64,000 bases of DNA from Fischerella sp. CENA71 (GCA_024239075.1 JANBVI010000032.1:62001-126000), one strand, 5' to 3'; positions 46,397-55,435 are shown, counted from the stretch's first letter. A program made the numbers and translations. Notes: generated by a model from the letters alone, not told the origin.

Positions 46397-46764
46397 CTAC
46401 TTATCCGTGTGTGTTACATCAAATTGGACAAAGCTTGCTAGTTTGCAGCTTAGGTGACTTAACCTCTCAGAAAAAATACTGTTTTTATTTGCCCCTTCAG
46501 TTACTTCTCTCAGGAATTCTCATATCAGGAAATATTTTGTAATCTATACCAGAGTCTTTCCGAAAAAAAATTACTGAAGCAGAATCTCACCAATCAATTC
46601 AGCACAACAACACGAAGATAAATAATGACGGAAGTGGAAGATTTTTGGGTACATCCGAGTGGAGGTTGAATAGGAACTCTAAGCCGAAACTTTAATTTAG
46701 TCAGACAACCTCCCTTGGGATAGAAATTTTCCTGGCAAGAATGGAAAATATTAGTTGTTCACAA
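46397..46764. other. Intergenic region between TagA-type gene and wzm
   Basis: 368 bases with no supported gene on either strand; no distinct hairpin. It probably contains the promoter of wzm and the genes that follow it. Confidence 0.5.
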
Positions 46765-47580
46765 TCACTCAACTCTCCATCCCAAATAACGTTCGCGAAT
46801 ATGAAATGGAGTACTAAACGAACTCGACATCAATAATTGCTTCAAAGCCAGCAATACGAAGGGTGGGATTGTCGTCATATAGCGATTCCAAAGGCGCCTG
46901 GGTTCTTGAATCCATCTATATAACCATTCAAAACCTAAATCTCGCACCATCCGGGGCGCTCTTTTGTGAATCCCTGCATATACGGGAAATACTCCACCTA
47001 AGCCAATCATCACTGCCTGGATTTTACCCTGATGCTGATCCATCCACTTTTCCTGTTTTGGACAGCCTAAAGAAACAAAGACTATACCAGCGCCACTGGA
47101 GTTAATCTTTTGGATCAAAGCTTCATCTTCTTTGGCTGTTAAGGGACGAAACGGTAAGGGTTCCATCGCAGCAATTTTTAAGTTAGGAAATTCAGCCTCT
47201 AACTTTGTCCTCATACGAGACAAAATTTCGGTTTGAGAACCCAGAAAAAAAACACTTACATTAAGTGTTTGAGCTAGCTGACATGATGCTTGTAGAATAT
47301 CCATTCCCGCTACACGGTCTTGGTATCGCGCTCCTTGCAGCCTCATCATCCATACTAAAGGCATACCATCAGGAGTGACTAAGTCTGCATTATGCAGTAT
47401 GCTAGCGAACTCTGGATTCCAGTGAGCTTCCATGAGCATATGCACATTGGCTACACATACAGTCTTGCTTGTGCGCGCGATCGCCCACCTCAAGATTGTC
47501 TGTATTTGTTCATCAAAACGTAAGGCAGTAATTGGGAACTCCAGCACTTTCTGAGTAGGTAGAAACGTTCTTCCTACCAT
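46765..47580 (-). CDS. WecG/TagA/CpsF-family glycosyltransferase
   Basis: 271 residues. It has CVANVHMLMEAHWN, LVTPDGMPLVWMMRL and IVFVSLGCPKQEKWMDQ, the conserved motifs of the WecG/TagA/CpsF family, which transfers ManNAc, ManNAcA or related sugars to lipid-linked GlcNAc. It stands at the promoter-proximal end of the cluster and may add the second sugar. UDP-ManNAc could come from the 2-epimerase encoded at 13135. Confidence 0.9.
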   Translation of the reverse strand: MVGRTFLPTQKVLEFPITALRFDEQIQTILRWAIARTSKTVCVANVHMLMEAHWNPEFASILHNADLVTPDGMPLVWMMRLQGARYQDRVAGMDILQASCQLAQTLNVSVFFLGSQTEILSRMRTKLEAEFPNLKIAAMEPLPFRPLTAKEDEALIQKINSSGAGIVFVSLGCPKQEKWMDQHQGKIQAVMIGLGGVFPVYAGIHKRAPRMVRDLGFEWLYRWIQEPRRLWNRYMTTIPPFVLLALKQLLMSSSFSTPFHIRERYLGWRVE

Positions 47581-48061
47581 AAGTCACTCCTTGTGTCACA
47601 GATAAAGTCAAATAACTACAGAATCATCCCCAACGTATAAAACCTCAAGCTTTGACTAAAAGTTTTGCTTTTGAAATACTTGGGAGTAACGTAGGTAGTT
47701 AACACATGGAGATGCAATGGTTATGTACAGTAAATCACTGCTTCCCTGGTAATAATTTAATCAAGCTATCTGTATATTACCTTACTCCACATTGATACCT
47801 TGTCAGTAGCTTTTTAGTAAACTTCATATTTTCTTCACATTTGCTTTATTTTATTTTTACAAACATTAATAAAGATTCTGTAAAAGCAAAACAAATTCTT
47901 TATGTAAAAACTATTACTGAGCAATCACAACAAATTTTTAGCTGTCTAGACTACTTGTTATAAAAACATTTATCAGAGGTTAATTTATTTCAATCTGTAA
48001 TTTTGTTGTTCAGCAAAATATGGGCTATTTGATTGCTAGCACTGTGCTAGTGCAATAACTG
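47581..48061. other. Intergenic region upstream of the polysaccharide cluster
   Basis: 481 AT-rich bases between the TagA-type gene and the small basic ORF. It should carry the promoter for the cluster on the minus strand. No gene, RNA or repeat was recognised. Confidence 0.5.
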
Positions 48062-48307
48062 TCACTTAGTAACGCAATACTGACAACTTTGTTTTTTATC
48101 ATCCTGGAAAAGCCCAAAAAAAAGGGGGAAGCTAACATTTTCTTCCCCCGTTCCCTGATGGTTATTCTTATTGATATCGTTGTCTGTCTTGAGCCTGCGC
48201 CTTAGCATCTGCTGCTGTTTCTTCAATTGTCGTTTTCTTGCAGAACCGCCTTTACCTTTATCATTCCTCCCCTCTCGGCGAGGAGACTCCCAGCTTTTTA
48301 GCCTCAT
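48062..48307 (-). CDS. Possible small basic protein
   Basis: 81 codons: MRLKSWESPRREGRNDKGKG, then a Gln/Arg/Lys-rich segment, ending QSCQYCVTK. A good aaggaa site precedes the ATG by six bases. The frame runs through a strong intrinsic terminator (48116-48149), which argues that the C-terminal quarter is not translated from full transcripts, or that the gene is decayed. No family is recognised. Real-gene status is uncertain. Confidence 0.4.
   Translation of the reverse strand: MRLKSWESPRREGRNDKGKGGSARKRQLKKQQQMLRRRLKTDNDINKNNHQGTGEENVSFPLFFGLFQDDKKQSCQYCVTK
48116..48149 (-). terminator. Intrinsic terminator within the small basic ORF
   Basis: On the minus strand gggggaag pairs with cttccccc across a ten-base loop and is followed by eight T residues. 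Confidence 0.75.
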
Positions 48308-48939
48308 AAAAATTTCCTTATCTGAACTAAAAACTCTAATTGTGATTACAAAATAAAACTTATATTTACCCTCTGCTTACAACCTGATTTTACAAGTTGT
48401 AGTACTATATATAGTATAATTCATCTCTCTTAAAAGCGTCAAATTAAAATAAAATTTTTTAGATTAATCTATACTTGGTTTATGAAAATTAAGTCAGAAA
48501 TATCACTACAATACTAAGCTGGATCTGTTGTGTAAATTCCAGTCTTTAGCTGTTACATCTAGATTCACTTACTATTACTAAGCTGTTTTGTCAGTAAAAA
48601 TGACACAATAAGTTTTATCTAAAAAAGATTTGTATAGAATGTAACTTGACAAAAAAATCAATGAGTATGAAGTTTACACGCCCTAAGCAGTATTCAAGAT
48701 ATCGCAGATGAAATCCGGGTAAAAACAAGATAATCACGTACGAGTCTATACTTTTATTTAATCAATAGCTTAATTCATATAAGCTTTATAAATATTGTCT
48801 CAATTTCTGCTTCCGTAGTTCAGCCTGGAATGCGCTACTATGAAGCTCTGCTTGAGGTTGAGGTAGAGTTAGTATCGACTATAAATTTAATTGCGATCGC
48901 AAGCCTGTATATTAGAGACTCCAACTAAAAAGAATTTAA
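48308..48939. other. AT-rich intergenic region
   Basis: About 630 AT-rich bases between the small ORF and the MITE-like element. I see no gene, no RNA and no repeat; one HIP1-type core near 48894. Confidence 0.5.
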
Positions 48940-49051
48940 GGCGTTGCTGAATAAGGGGATGATTTAGGCTGACACGGAGACGGGGAGATGCGATGACACG
49001 GTGATTATTTTTTATGCAAATTCCAAAATCATCCCGCAATTATGCAACGCC
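48940..49051. mobile_element. MITE-like element with terminal inverted repeats
   Basis: Left end ggcgttgctgaataagggga and right end (reverse complement) ggcgttgcataattgcggga match over about 30 bases with few differences, and both continue into tgattt. The element is 112 bases and carries no gene. Ends of the ggcgttgc type are known from cyanobacterial insertion sequences, so it is probably mobilised in trans. No clear target duplication is visible. Confidence 0.7.
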
Positions 49052-49119
49052 AAATTATAATCTTATACAGCCGCAACTTCTACATGATGTTTGCAGATGT
49101 TTTTTATTTACTATCTAAA

Positions 49120-49203
49120 TGGGCAGGAGGAGAATCGAACTCCTATGAGCGCAAGCTCGCCACATTTTGAGTGTGGTGCGTCTACCAGTTTCGCCACCCG
49201 CCC
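49120..49203 (-). tRNA. tRNA-Leu (anticodon CAA)
   Basis: The minus strand reads acceptor GGGCGGG/CCTGCCC (one G-U), anticodon stem CCACA/TGTGG with loop CTCAAAA (anticodon CAA), and a long variable arm (cgagcttgcgctc). The T loop is ggagttcgattctcc. Discriminator A, 84 bases; CCA not encoded. The long variable arm fits a leucine tRNA. Confidence 0.96.
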
Positions 49204-49805
49204 TTAATTGGCAACTTCACCATTATACTCAATTTTTTGATTTTGCAACAAGTTTGGCAAAAATTTTTTTGAGATGGCGTAAAACGAGCAAAAGATAACG
49301 CTCAGAGAGTGCAAAGGCATACACTCAGTCTTTATTCTCCATTTAGGACTGGCACAAAACTCACTACACAATATAAACCCTACGGTGAAAATCAGAGTAG
49401 AGTGAGTGTTTGTGTAACTTCTGTCATTTTAAATCAAAATTTAATCTTTTCTTAAAAATTGCCAGAATACTGATATGATGTCTACATGCTAATAGACCAC
49501 AAGCAGTTTTAGTAAATTTGACATCATCAGTTTTTATGCAACATTAAAGGTGCGATCGCATCAATATTATAAAATTAAGTCTATTGACTTCGCTAAAGAT
49601 TCCACAGAATAGTAATTTTTGCTCGCCTGTCAATTTCATTGCAGGTATTAACTTAATTCTATTAAAACATTGGAACAATCGTGTGACCTTACCGTCTAAT
49701 TTCAGTTCTAAAACAGGTTCATCATTTCTTTAAGTTTTTCGGATAACACTGAGATTTATTCCGGATCTACTGAGATAAATCTGAAAATCTGTGCAAGTAA
49801 ATTAT
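49204..49805. other. Intergenic region upstream of the AMIN-hydrolase gene
   Basis: About 600 AT-rich bases with one HIP1-core site (near 49552). Promoter of the downstream gene presumably present. No other feature recognised. Confidence 0.5.
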
Positions 49806-51134
49806 ATGAATAACAAGATGAGATTACGCTTTTTATTACTGAGCGTCGTCAGTATTGTTTTGCTATCTTCTCCAATCAAAGCTGCTAGGTTGCAATCTTG
49901 GAACTTCGATCAGGCACGAAATCAGCTACATTTAACCACTGATTCTGGAGTTCAACCAAGAGCTTTTTTAATTCAAAATCCAACAAGACTTGTACTAGAT
50001 TTACCTGGAACAAATCTCAATCGTGATACAGTTCGTCAAACTTTGGGTTCAGCAATCAAAGAAATTCGGATTGGACAAGTTGATGCTAAAACTACGAGAA
50101 TGGTAATTGAAATAGCTCCTGGTTATACAGTTTCTCCAGATAAATTACTGATTAAAGGAGATTCTTCTTCCCACTGGATAGTAAACTTTTCATCTGTTGA
50201 ACGTGTAAATTCTAACAATTCATTTGAGCAAGTTGCAACTAATAAGTCTAGTGAAGAACAGTTTCCTATTCACATAGGTGATGCTTCTTCCTTTGTCGGA
50301 GGAATTCGTTTAGGTCAAGATATATCTCAGTTAAATACTCAAGTTAAAGCATTGATGGCTCGCTATAGCTATCTTCAAGCAGGGATGTTCTTTCTAGATT
50401 TAGATACGGGTAACTATCTAGATTTGAATGGAGAAAAGGTTTTTCCAGCTGCTAGCACTATTAAGTTTCCCATCTTAGTAGCTTTGTTTCAGGAAGTAGA
50501 TGCGGGTAGAGTCAAACTGAATGAAACTTTGGTCATGCGTCGTGATTTGATGACTGGAGGTTCAGGAACATTGCAGTATAAACGCCCAGGAACTAAACTG
50601 AGTGTTTTGGAAACTGCGACTAAGATGATTACCATCAGCGATAACACCGCAACCAATATGATTATTGATCGTTTGGGTGGTAAGGCTAGATTAAATCAGC
50701 GGTTTCAAAGTTGGGGACTGCAAAATACGGTGATTCGTAATCTCTTAGGCGACTTTAAGGGAACCAACACAACTAGTGCAAAAGATTTAGTTAGACTAAG
50801 TGCTTTGTTGAGTAATAATCAATTATTGAATGATGGAAGTCGTTCCCAAGCATTGGATATCATGCGTCGTGTCAAGAACAGAAGCTTATTACCAGCAGGT
50901 CTTGGTAAAGGTGCGGTAATTGCTCACAAAACAGGTACACTTGGAATTATTCTTGGAGATGCAGGTATTATTCAAACATCCACAGGTAAGCGCTACCTAG
51001 CTGGAATCATGGTTCGCAGACCTTTTGGTGATAGAAGAGCAAAGTCTTTTATTAATCAAGTTTCTCGATTAGTTTATAGCTATATAGAACAGAACAGTGT
51101 CAATGCATCTGCTACTGCGCCACAAAAACTTTAA
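49806..51134 (+). CDS. AMIN-domain serine hydrolase (class A beta-lactamase-related)
   Basis: About 442 residues. A signal peptide (LRFLLLSVVSIVLLSSPIKA) is followed by an AMIN domain (about residues 30-125; LQSWNFDQARNQLHLTT, RLVLDLPGTNL), which binds cell-wall polysaccharide. The C-terminal class A beta-lactamase-like domain has STIK (Ser217 and Lys220), SDNTATN and KTGT. It may be a periplasmic DD-peptidase, beta-lactamase or related hydrolase. The start at 49806 (ATG) is preferred over GTG at 49791 because the signal peptide then begins a normal distance in. Confidence 0.85.
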   Translation: MNNKMRLRFLLLSVVSIVLLSSPIKAARLQSWNFDQARNQLHLTTDSGVQPRAFLIQNPTRLVLDLPGTNLNRDTVRQTLGSAIKEIRIGQVDAKTTRMVIEIAPGYTVSPDKLLIKGDSSSHWIVNFSSVERVNSNNSFEQVATNKSSEEQFPIHIGDASSFVGGIRLGQDISQLNTQVKALMARYSYLQAGMFFLDLDTGNYLDLNGEKVFPAASTIKFPILVALFQEVDAGRVKLNETLVMRRDLMTGGSGTLQYKRPGTKLSVLETATKMITISDNTATNMIIDRLGGKARLNQRFQSWGLQNTVIRNLLGDFKGTNTTSAKDLVRLSALLSNNQLLNDGSRSQALDIMRRVKNRSLLPAGLGKGAVIAHKTGTLGIILGDAGIIQTSTGKRYLAGIMVRRPFGDRRAKSFINQVSRLVYSYIEQNSVNASATAPQKL

Positions 51135-51427
51135 CAGTTATCGCTTATCAGTTATCGAAGGTTAGGAGCAGTCTTTGACGATCGCAACAATTTAGTTAAT
51201 ACCCCAATTACCAATTACCCATTATCGTTTGTTGGTTAGTTTGGCGATCGCCAATTCAAAATAAAAAATTAAAAAACGAAAGTCGAGGTACACCAAACCT
51301 ATAAACTGCAACAAGCAGAAAAAACTCTTTGAGGAGTCATGAGTCGATAGTCAAGTGTCAAGTGTCTCGATTTTTTCACTATTGACCATTGACTAATGAC
51401 CAATAATTATCTGCCAAGGAGAACCAA
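51135..51427. repeat. STRR-rich intergenic region
   Basis: The gap carries atcgctt/agttatc, aattacc, caagtgt and tgaccat/tgactaa heptamer-like units. A ribosome site (aaggag) lies before 51428. No gene. Confidence 0.6.
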
Positions 51428-51772
51428 ATGACAGACTTTCAAGATTTTCTGAGACATCAATATGTTTATGTAGCGACGGGAGAGTTTAAACCAGGTAAGT
51501 TTGAAGAAGCCAAGCAGCTTTATGAACAGGCTGTCTCAATGTATACTAAGGGCTTCCAAAAAGCATATCTCCTGCAACAACCAGGGACTGACAAAGGTAT
51601 CGCGATTATTTTCTGGGAAAATATTGGTGATATGGAAGCAAACCACAGCGAAGCTTACCAAAATATCTTAAAAAAGATCAGTCACTTGTTTGCTCACAAT
51701 CCAATCACATCTTACTATGAACTTGTTTGTGAAATTGAACCAGCTTTAGATCAACAACTTCCGGTTCACTGA
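51428..51772 (+). CDS. Dimeric alpha-beta barrel (ABM-like) protein
   Basis: 114 residues. HQYVYVATGEFKPGKFEEAK, the LYEQAVSMY helix and FWENIGDMEANHSEAYQNIL fit the small antibiotic-biosynthesis-monooxygenase-like ferredoxin-fold proteins of about 100 residues, commonly dimeric. No catalytic residue identifies a reaction. It is preceded by a clear aaggag site six bases before ATG. Confidence 0.65.
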   Translation: MTDFQDFLRHQYVYVATGEFKPGKFEEAKQLYEQAVSMYTKGFQKAYLLQQPGTDKGIAIIFWENIGDMEANHSEAYQNILKKISHLFAHNPITSYYELVCEIEPALDQQLPVH

Positions 51773-51816
51773 GCAAAAAACTTTCAAAAAAATTTAGTGT
51801 GAGCGATTTCTGTAGA

Positions 51817-51870
51817 TAGCGATCGCCCCATTTCTTAGCCCTTGTTTTCGGCTATGGTGGGCGATCGCTA
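51817..51870. repeat. Palindromic HIP1-containing hairpin
   Basis: tagcgatcgccc at 51817 pairs with gggcgatcgcta at 51859-51870, with an inner stem (ttagcc/ggctat-like) and a short loop. It lies between a plus-strand gene and a minus-strand gene and could form a stable RNA hairpin on either strand. Confidence 0.7.
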
Positions 51871-52035
51871 AATTCACACAAAAACTTAGCATGAAAAATT
51901 TTGAGTAATGCAAGCTATAGCTAGCCTTACTCAATTCAGCAGACTATTCTCTGAAAGTAGAGAAAAATCCTCAGTATAGTGATGTAATGAGGAGCGACCT
52001 CAAAAGCGTTTAGTGATCTCACCTGAGACCAAAAT

Positions 52036-52257
52036 CTAGGGAGTAGTAGTAGTGGTAGGAGAAGGACTAGCAGGTGTAGTGGTAGTGGTAGCGGGTGTAG
52101 TGGCGGTAGCGGGTGGAGTGGTAGTAGCGCCAGTATCACTGGGTTCGGCTGGAGTAGTGGTGCTGGTAGTAGAAGGTGTTTCACCACCACCATTGCAAGC
52201 TCCGAGAGTAGCAGCTAGACCAAGTAAAAGAGCAAAACCAAAGATTTTTATTTTCAT
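52036..52257 (-). CDS. Small Thr/Pro-rich lipoprotein
   Basis: 73 residues. The N-terminus MKIKIFGFALLLGLAATLGAC is a signal peptide with lipobox LGAC, so Cys21 would be lipid-modified. The remaining 50 residues are almost only Thr, Pro, Ser, Ala and Glu (a low-complexity, probably disordered tail). It probably sits on the outer surface of a membrane. Function unknown. Confidence 0.65.
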   Translation of the reverse strand: MKIKIFGFALLLGLAATLGACNGGGETPSTTSTTTPAEPSDTGATTTPPATATTPATTTTTPASPSPTTTTTP

Positions 52258-52697
52258 AACTCCTCTGTCACCAAATGCGGCAAAAACTATATTTAGGCCT
52301 GTTGAATAAGATACCTCATTTGTTGCTTAATTTTAATAATTTTTAGGTTAGATATTTTAAAGTCAACTTTTTGCTTTTTAGTTTATCCTAGAAAATTAAT
52401 TCTAGACATTCCAAGTCACTTAGCAAGGAAAAACTTTGAGAAACTATCTGTCCGAATCAACTTGGCACAGTACTAGTTTTTGCTCTAACTACATTAAAAT
52501 AAGTATAAATTTTTATAAGTACCCCGATTCTACCAAAAAAATAGCTTCTAGACAATCTCTTGCCGTTGCTACTTTGGATTGCCATACTTACTAGGGATCG
52601 GGCATGGGCATTGGTTCTTCTCCTTTGTCTACCTGCTCTGTGTTTCCTTCACCCTGCTCTTTTATCCCAACTCACACAGAAAGATATCTAAAAAATT
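52258..52697. other. Intergenic region upstream of the division genes
   Basis: 440 bases between a minus-strand lipoprotein gene and the FtsL-like gene, so it holds both promoters. AT-rich; no gene supported and no repeat of note. Confidence 0.5.
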
Positions 52698-53291
52698 ATG
52701 GCTGTTGCTCGCAAATCAGATGTTTCTGCAAAACGCAGTTGGTTCCAGCGAAATTCTCTGATGATCAAAAATTCATCCACATTCCAGCAATCTAGATCAG
52801 CAGGAACTATCACAGACAAAACCTTCTCTCCTCCTGTTTTCTCTAGAATATCTAGGCGTGCGTCTGCCAAAAAACCAGTATCTACTTCTACACCTGTCCC
52901 AGATTTAAACAAACAAGGAACTATTCCGATGTGGTTGTTACGCTTTTATGCCATCAATCGTTATTCAGGAATTGTGGCATTTGTGTTAGTGGCAACCACC
53001 CTGATAATTTATGGTTGGACTGTATATTCTCAACAACTTTGGAGTCAGTCATATCGGAAACTGCAAACCTTACAGCGAGATGAGCGACAATTAACAACAA
53101 CAATCGAAGTCCTAAAAAATAAAATGGCACAGGAAGCACAAACACCAGGAGCAGGATTAGTGTCACCATCTCCCGCAGGGGCAATTTTTTTGCCTCCAGC
53201 ACCAGAGGATTCTAAATCGTCACCATCTACCACAACTACTCAATCAAACTTTCAACTACAAGAGCAAAACTCTGAACCCGTGGGATATTAA
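52698..53291 (+). CDS. FtsL-like single-pass membrane protein
   Basis: 197 residues. A cytoplasmic basic, Ser/Thr-rich N-terminus (to about residue 75) precedes one membrane helix (YSGIVAFVLVATTLIIYGWTV). A periplasmic coiled coil with heptads of Leu and Gln (LQTLQRDERQLTTTIEVLKN) and a Pro/Ser-rich tail follow. Size, topology and location directly before ftsI match FtsL/DivIC-type proteins of the divisome, whose sequences are poorly conserved. The assignment rests on topology and context. Confidence 0.65.
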   Translation: MAVARKSDVSAKRSWFQRNSLMIKNSSTFQQSRSAGTITDKTFSPPVFSRISRRASAKKPVSTSTPVPDLNKQGTIPMWLLRFYAINRYSGIVAFVLVATTLIIYGWTVYSQQLWSQSYRKLQTLQRDERQLTTTIEVLKNKMAQEAQTPGAGLVSPSPAGAIFLPPAPEDSKSSPSTTTTQSNFQLQEQNSEPVGY

Positions 53292-53304
53292 AGTCAATAG
53301 TTAT

Positions 53305-53372
53305 TTATTGGTTGCTGGTTGATAGTTAGTGGGTAGAACAACCAACAACCAACAATCAACAACCAACAATAA
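53305..53372. repeat. Inverted heptamer repeats at the start of ftsI
   Basis: tattggttgctggttg (about 53308-53323) is the reverse complement of the tandem aaccaac/atcaac units at 53338-53366. A hairpin can form. The repeats end eight bases before the ftsI ATG, and no normal ribosome site is left. Confidence 0.7.
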
Positions 53373-53374
53373 TT

Positions 53375-55201
53375 ATGCAAAAATCACCAAGTAGAAGAAG
53401 ATTCAGAAATTCTCCGAAGACAGAATCACAAAAACGAGGGCGTCAGAGAACTAGACGAAGATTTCTACCTGCGTTTACCTTAAATAGCGAACGGAAAACA
53501 CCCAATCTTAAATACCGACTGCTAATTGTTTGGGCTGTATTAATTTTTGCTGGGTTAGGACTGAGCCTGAAATTGTATAGTTTGCAAATTGCACAAGGAC
53601 CTAAACTGAAGGAAAAAGCGCGAAACCAACAAATGGTTAATTTGCGGCCTTTCGTACCTCGCCGCCAAGTTATAGACCGCAATCGAACTGTACTGGCCAT
53701 AGACCGACCAGTGTATACTGTCTATGCCCATCCCAAACTATTTAGTAAATCTAACCAAAAAGTTGCAGAACTTCTGGCACCAATCGTAGATAAAGATGTT
53801 ACTGAATTAAAGAATAAATTTGACAATAAAAAAAGTGGTATTTTACTGTCGTCGGCAATGCCTGAAGAGATTGCCAATCAGATTTTTGCATTGCGCCTCA
53901 ATGGTTTAGAGTTGATTCAAAAATACTCTCGATTTTATCCACAACAAGATTTAGTGGCAGAAGTAGTTGGTTATGTTAATCTTGATCGTCGAGGTCAGGC
54001 AGGGGTGGAATATAGTCAAGAGAAATTATTAGAACGTTCCGTGCAAGCAGTGCGCTTAAGTCGGACTGGTAATGGTTCGTTGATGCCAGATTATGCACCG
54101 GATGGATTTCCTCATTCTGAGGATCTACAATTACAACTGACAATTGATAGCCGCTTGCAACGAGTCGCTCGTGCTGCACTCAAAGAACAGATGGATAAGT
54201 ACAGTGCTAAACGTGGGGCGGTAATTGTCATGGATGCTTGGGATGGTTCCTTACTCGCATTAGCTTCTTTACCTAGCTACAATCCCAATGAGTATTCCAA
54301 AGCTGATATTTCGCTATTCAAAAACTGGACTGTAGCTGATCTCTATGAACCCGGTTCTACCTTTAAACCTCTCAACGTCGCGATCGCTCTCGAAAATGGT
54401 GTAATTACAGCTAACGATACTTTTAATGATTCAGGTTCGATTCAAGTAGGCGATCGCACAATCAAAAATGCCGAGAACAAAAGCTACGGACGCATTAATA
54501 TTGCCCAAATTCTTCAACATTCCAGTAACATCGGCATGGTGCAAATTATCCAACGTTTGCAGCCTTCTGTCTACTACGGTTGGTTAGAAAAATTAGGATT
54601 GGGACAAGCTGTGTCTACAGATTTGCCCTTTATCGTAGCTAGTCAACTCAAAAGTCAAGAAAAATTTATCGCTTCACCCATCGAACCAGCAACTACTTCT
54701 TTTGGTCAAGGCTTTTCCTTAACACCATTGCAACTAGTACAAATGCAGGGAGCATTAGCCAATGGTGGAAAATTAGTCACACCCCATGTCATTAAGGGCC
54801 TGGTCGATAGCAAAAACCAAGTACATTATACACCAACAATACCCGAACCACGACAAATTTTTTCACCCATCACCACCCAACAAGTAGTAGAAATGATGGA
54901 AACAGTTGTGGATGAAGGAAGTGGGAAAGCCTCACAAATACCAGGTTATCGGATCGCAGGCAAAACTGGCACAGCCCAAATTGCAGGTCGCTCTGGAGGT
55001 TACGTCAGTGGTGCATATGTTACCAGCTTCTTAGGTATAATGCCAGTAGAAGCACCTAGATATGTAGTACTAGCTCTAGTAGACGAACCAAGAGGTGTCA
55101 ATATATATGGTAGTACTGTCGCCGCACCTATAGCAAAAGCGGTCATGGAAGCATTAATTACCATTGAACAGATTCCACCAAGTCAAGCAATGAGGCAATA
55201 G
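53375..55201 (+). CDS. ftsI: Peptidoglycan transpeptidase FtsI / PBP2-like (class B)
   Basis: Septal peptidoglycan transpeptidase. The 608-residue protein has a basic Arg-rich N-terminus, one membrane helix (LLIVWAVLIFAGLGLSLKLY), a class B dimerisation domain and a transpeptidase domain. Serine nucleophile motif STFK (Ser328, Lys331), HSSNIGM as the SxN motif and GKTGTAQIAG as the KTG motif are all present. Length and layout match FtsI. It is preceded by the FtsL-like gene; the start lies immediately after heptamer repeats. Confidence 0.94.
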   Translation: MQKSPSRRRFRNSPKTESQKRGRQRTRRRFLPAFTLNSERKTPNLKYRLLIVWAVLIFAGLGLSLKLYSLQIAQGPKLKEKARNQQMVNLRPFVPRRQVIDRNRTVLAIDRPVYTVYAHPKLFSKSNQKVAELLAPIVDKDVTELKNKFDNKKSGILLSSAMPEEIANQIFALRLNGLELIQKYSRFYPQQDLVAEVVGYVNLDRRGQAGVEYSQEKLLERSVQAVRLSRTGNGSLMPDYAPDGFPHSEDLQLQLTIDSRLQRVARAALKEQMDKYSAKRGAVIVMDAWDGSLLALASLPSYNPNEYSKADISLFKNWTVADLYEPGSTFKPLNVAIALENGVITANDTFNDSGSIQVGDRTIKNAENKSYGRINIAQILQHSSNIGMVQIIQRLQPSVYYGWLEKLGLGQAVSTDLPFIVASQLKSQEKFIASPIEPATTSFGQGFSLTPLQLVQMQGALANGGKLVTPHVIKGLVDSKNQVHYTPTIPEPRQIFSPITTQQVVEMMETVVDEGSGKASQIPGYRIAGKTGTAQIAGRSGGYVSGAYVTSFLGIMPVEAPRYVVLALVDEPRGVNIYGSTVAAPIAKAVMEALITIEQIPPSQAMRQ

Positions 55202-55435
55202 TTAATGGTCATTTGTCATTTGTCATTTGTCATTGGAAAAAATTTTGGATTTTAATCTAAAATCTAAAATCCAAAATCTAAAATTTCTTGTCTCCCTCTT
55301 GGGTAGAATATTTGAACTACTGCTTAATATTTTCTTTATAACTGTGGAAAGAGGTAGACAAAGCTACTAAATGAGAACCTAAGTGTATATGAAATGTGAG
55401 TCATTAACACTGATTGCAAAGCAATTAAATCATCC

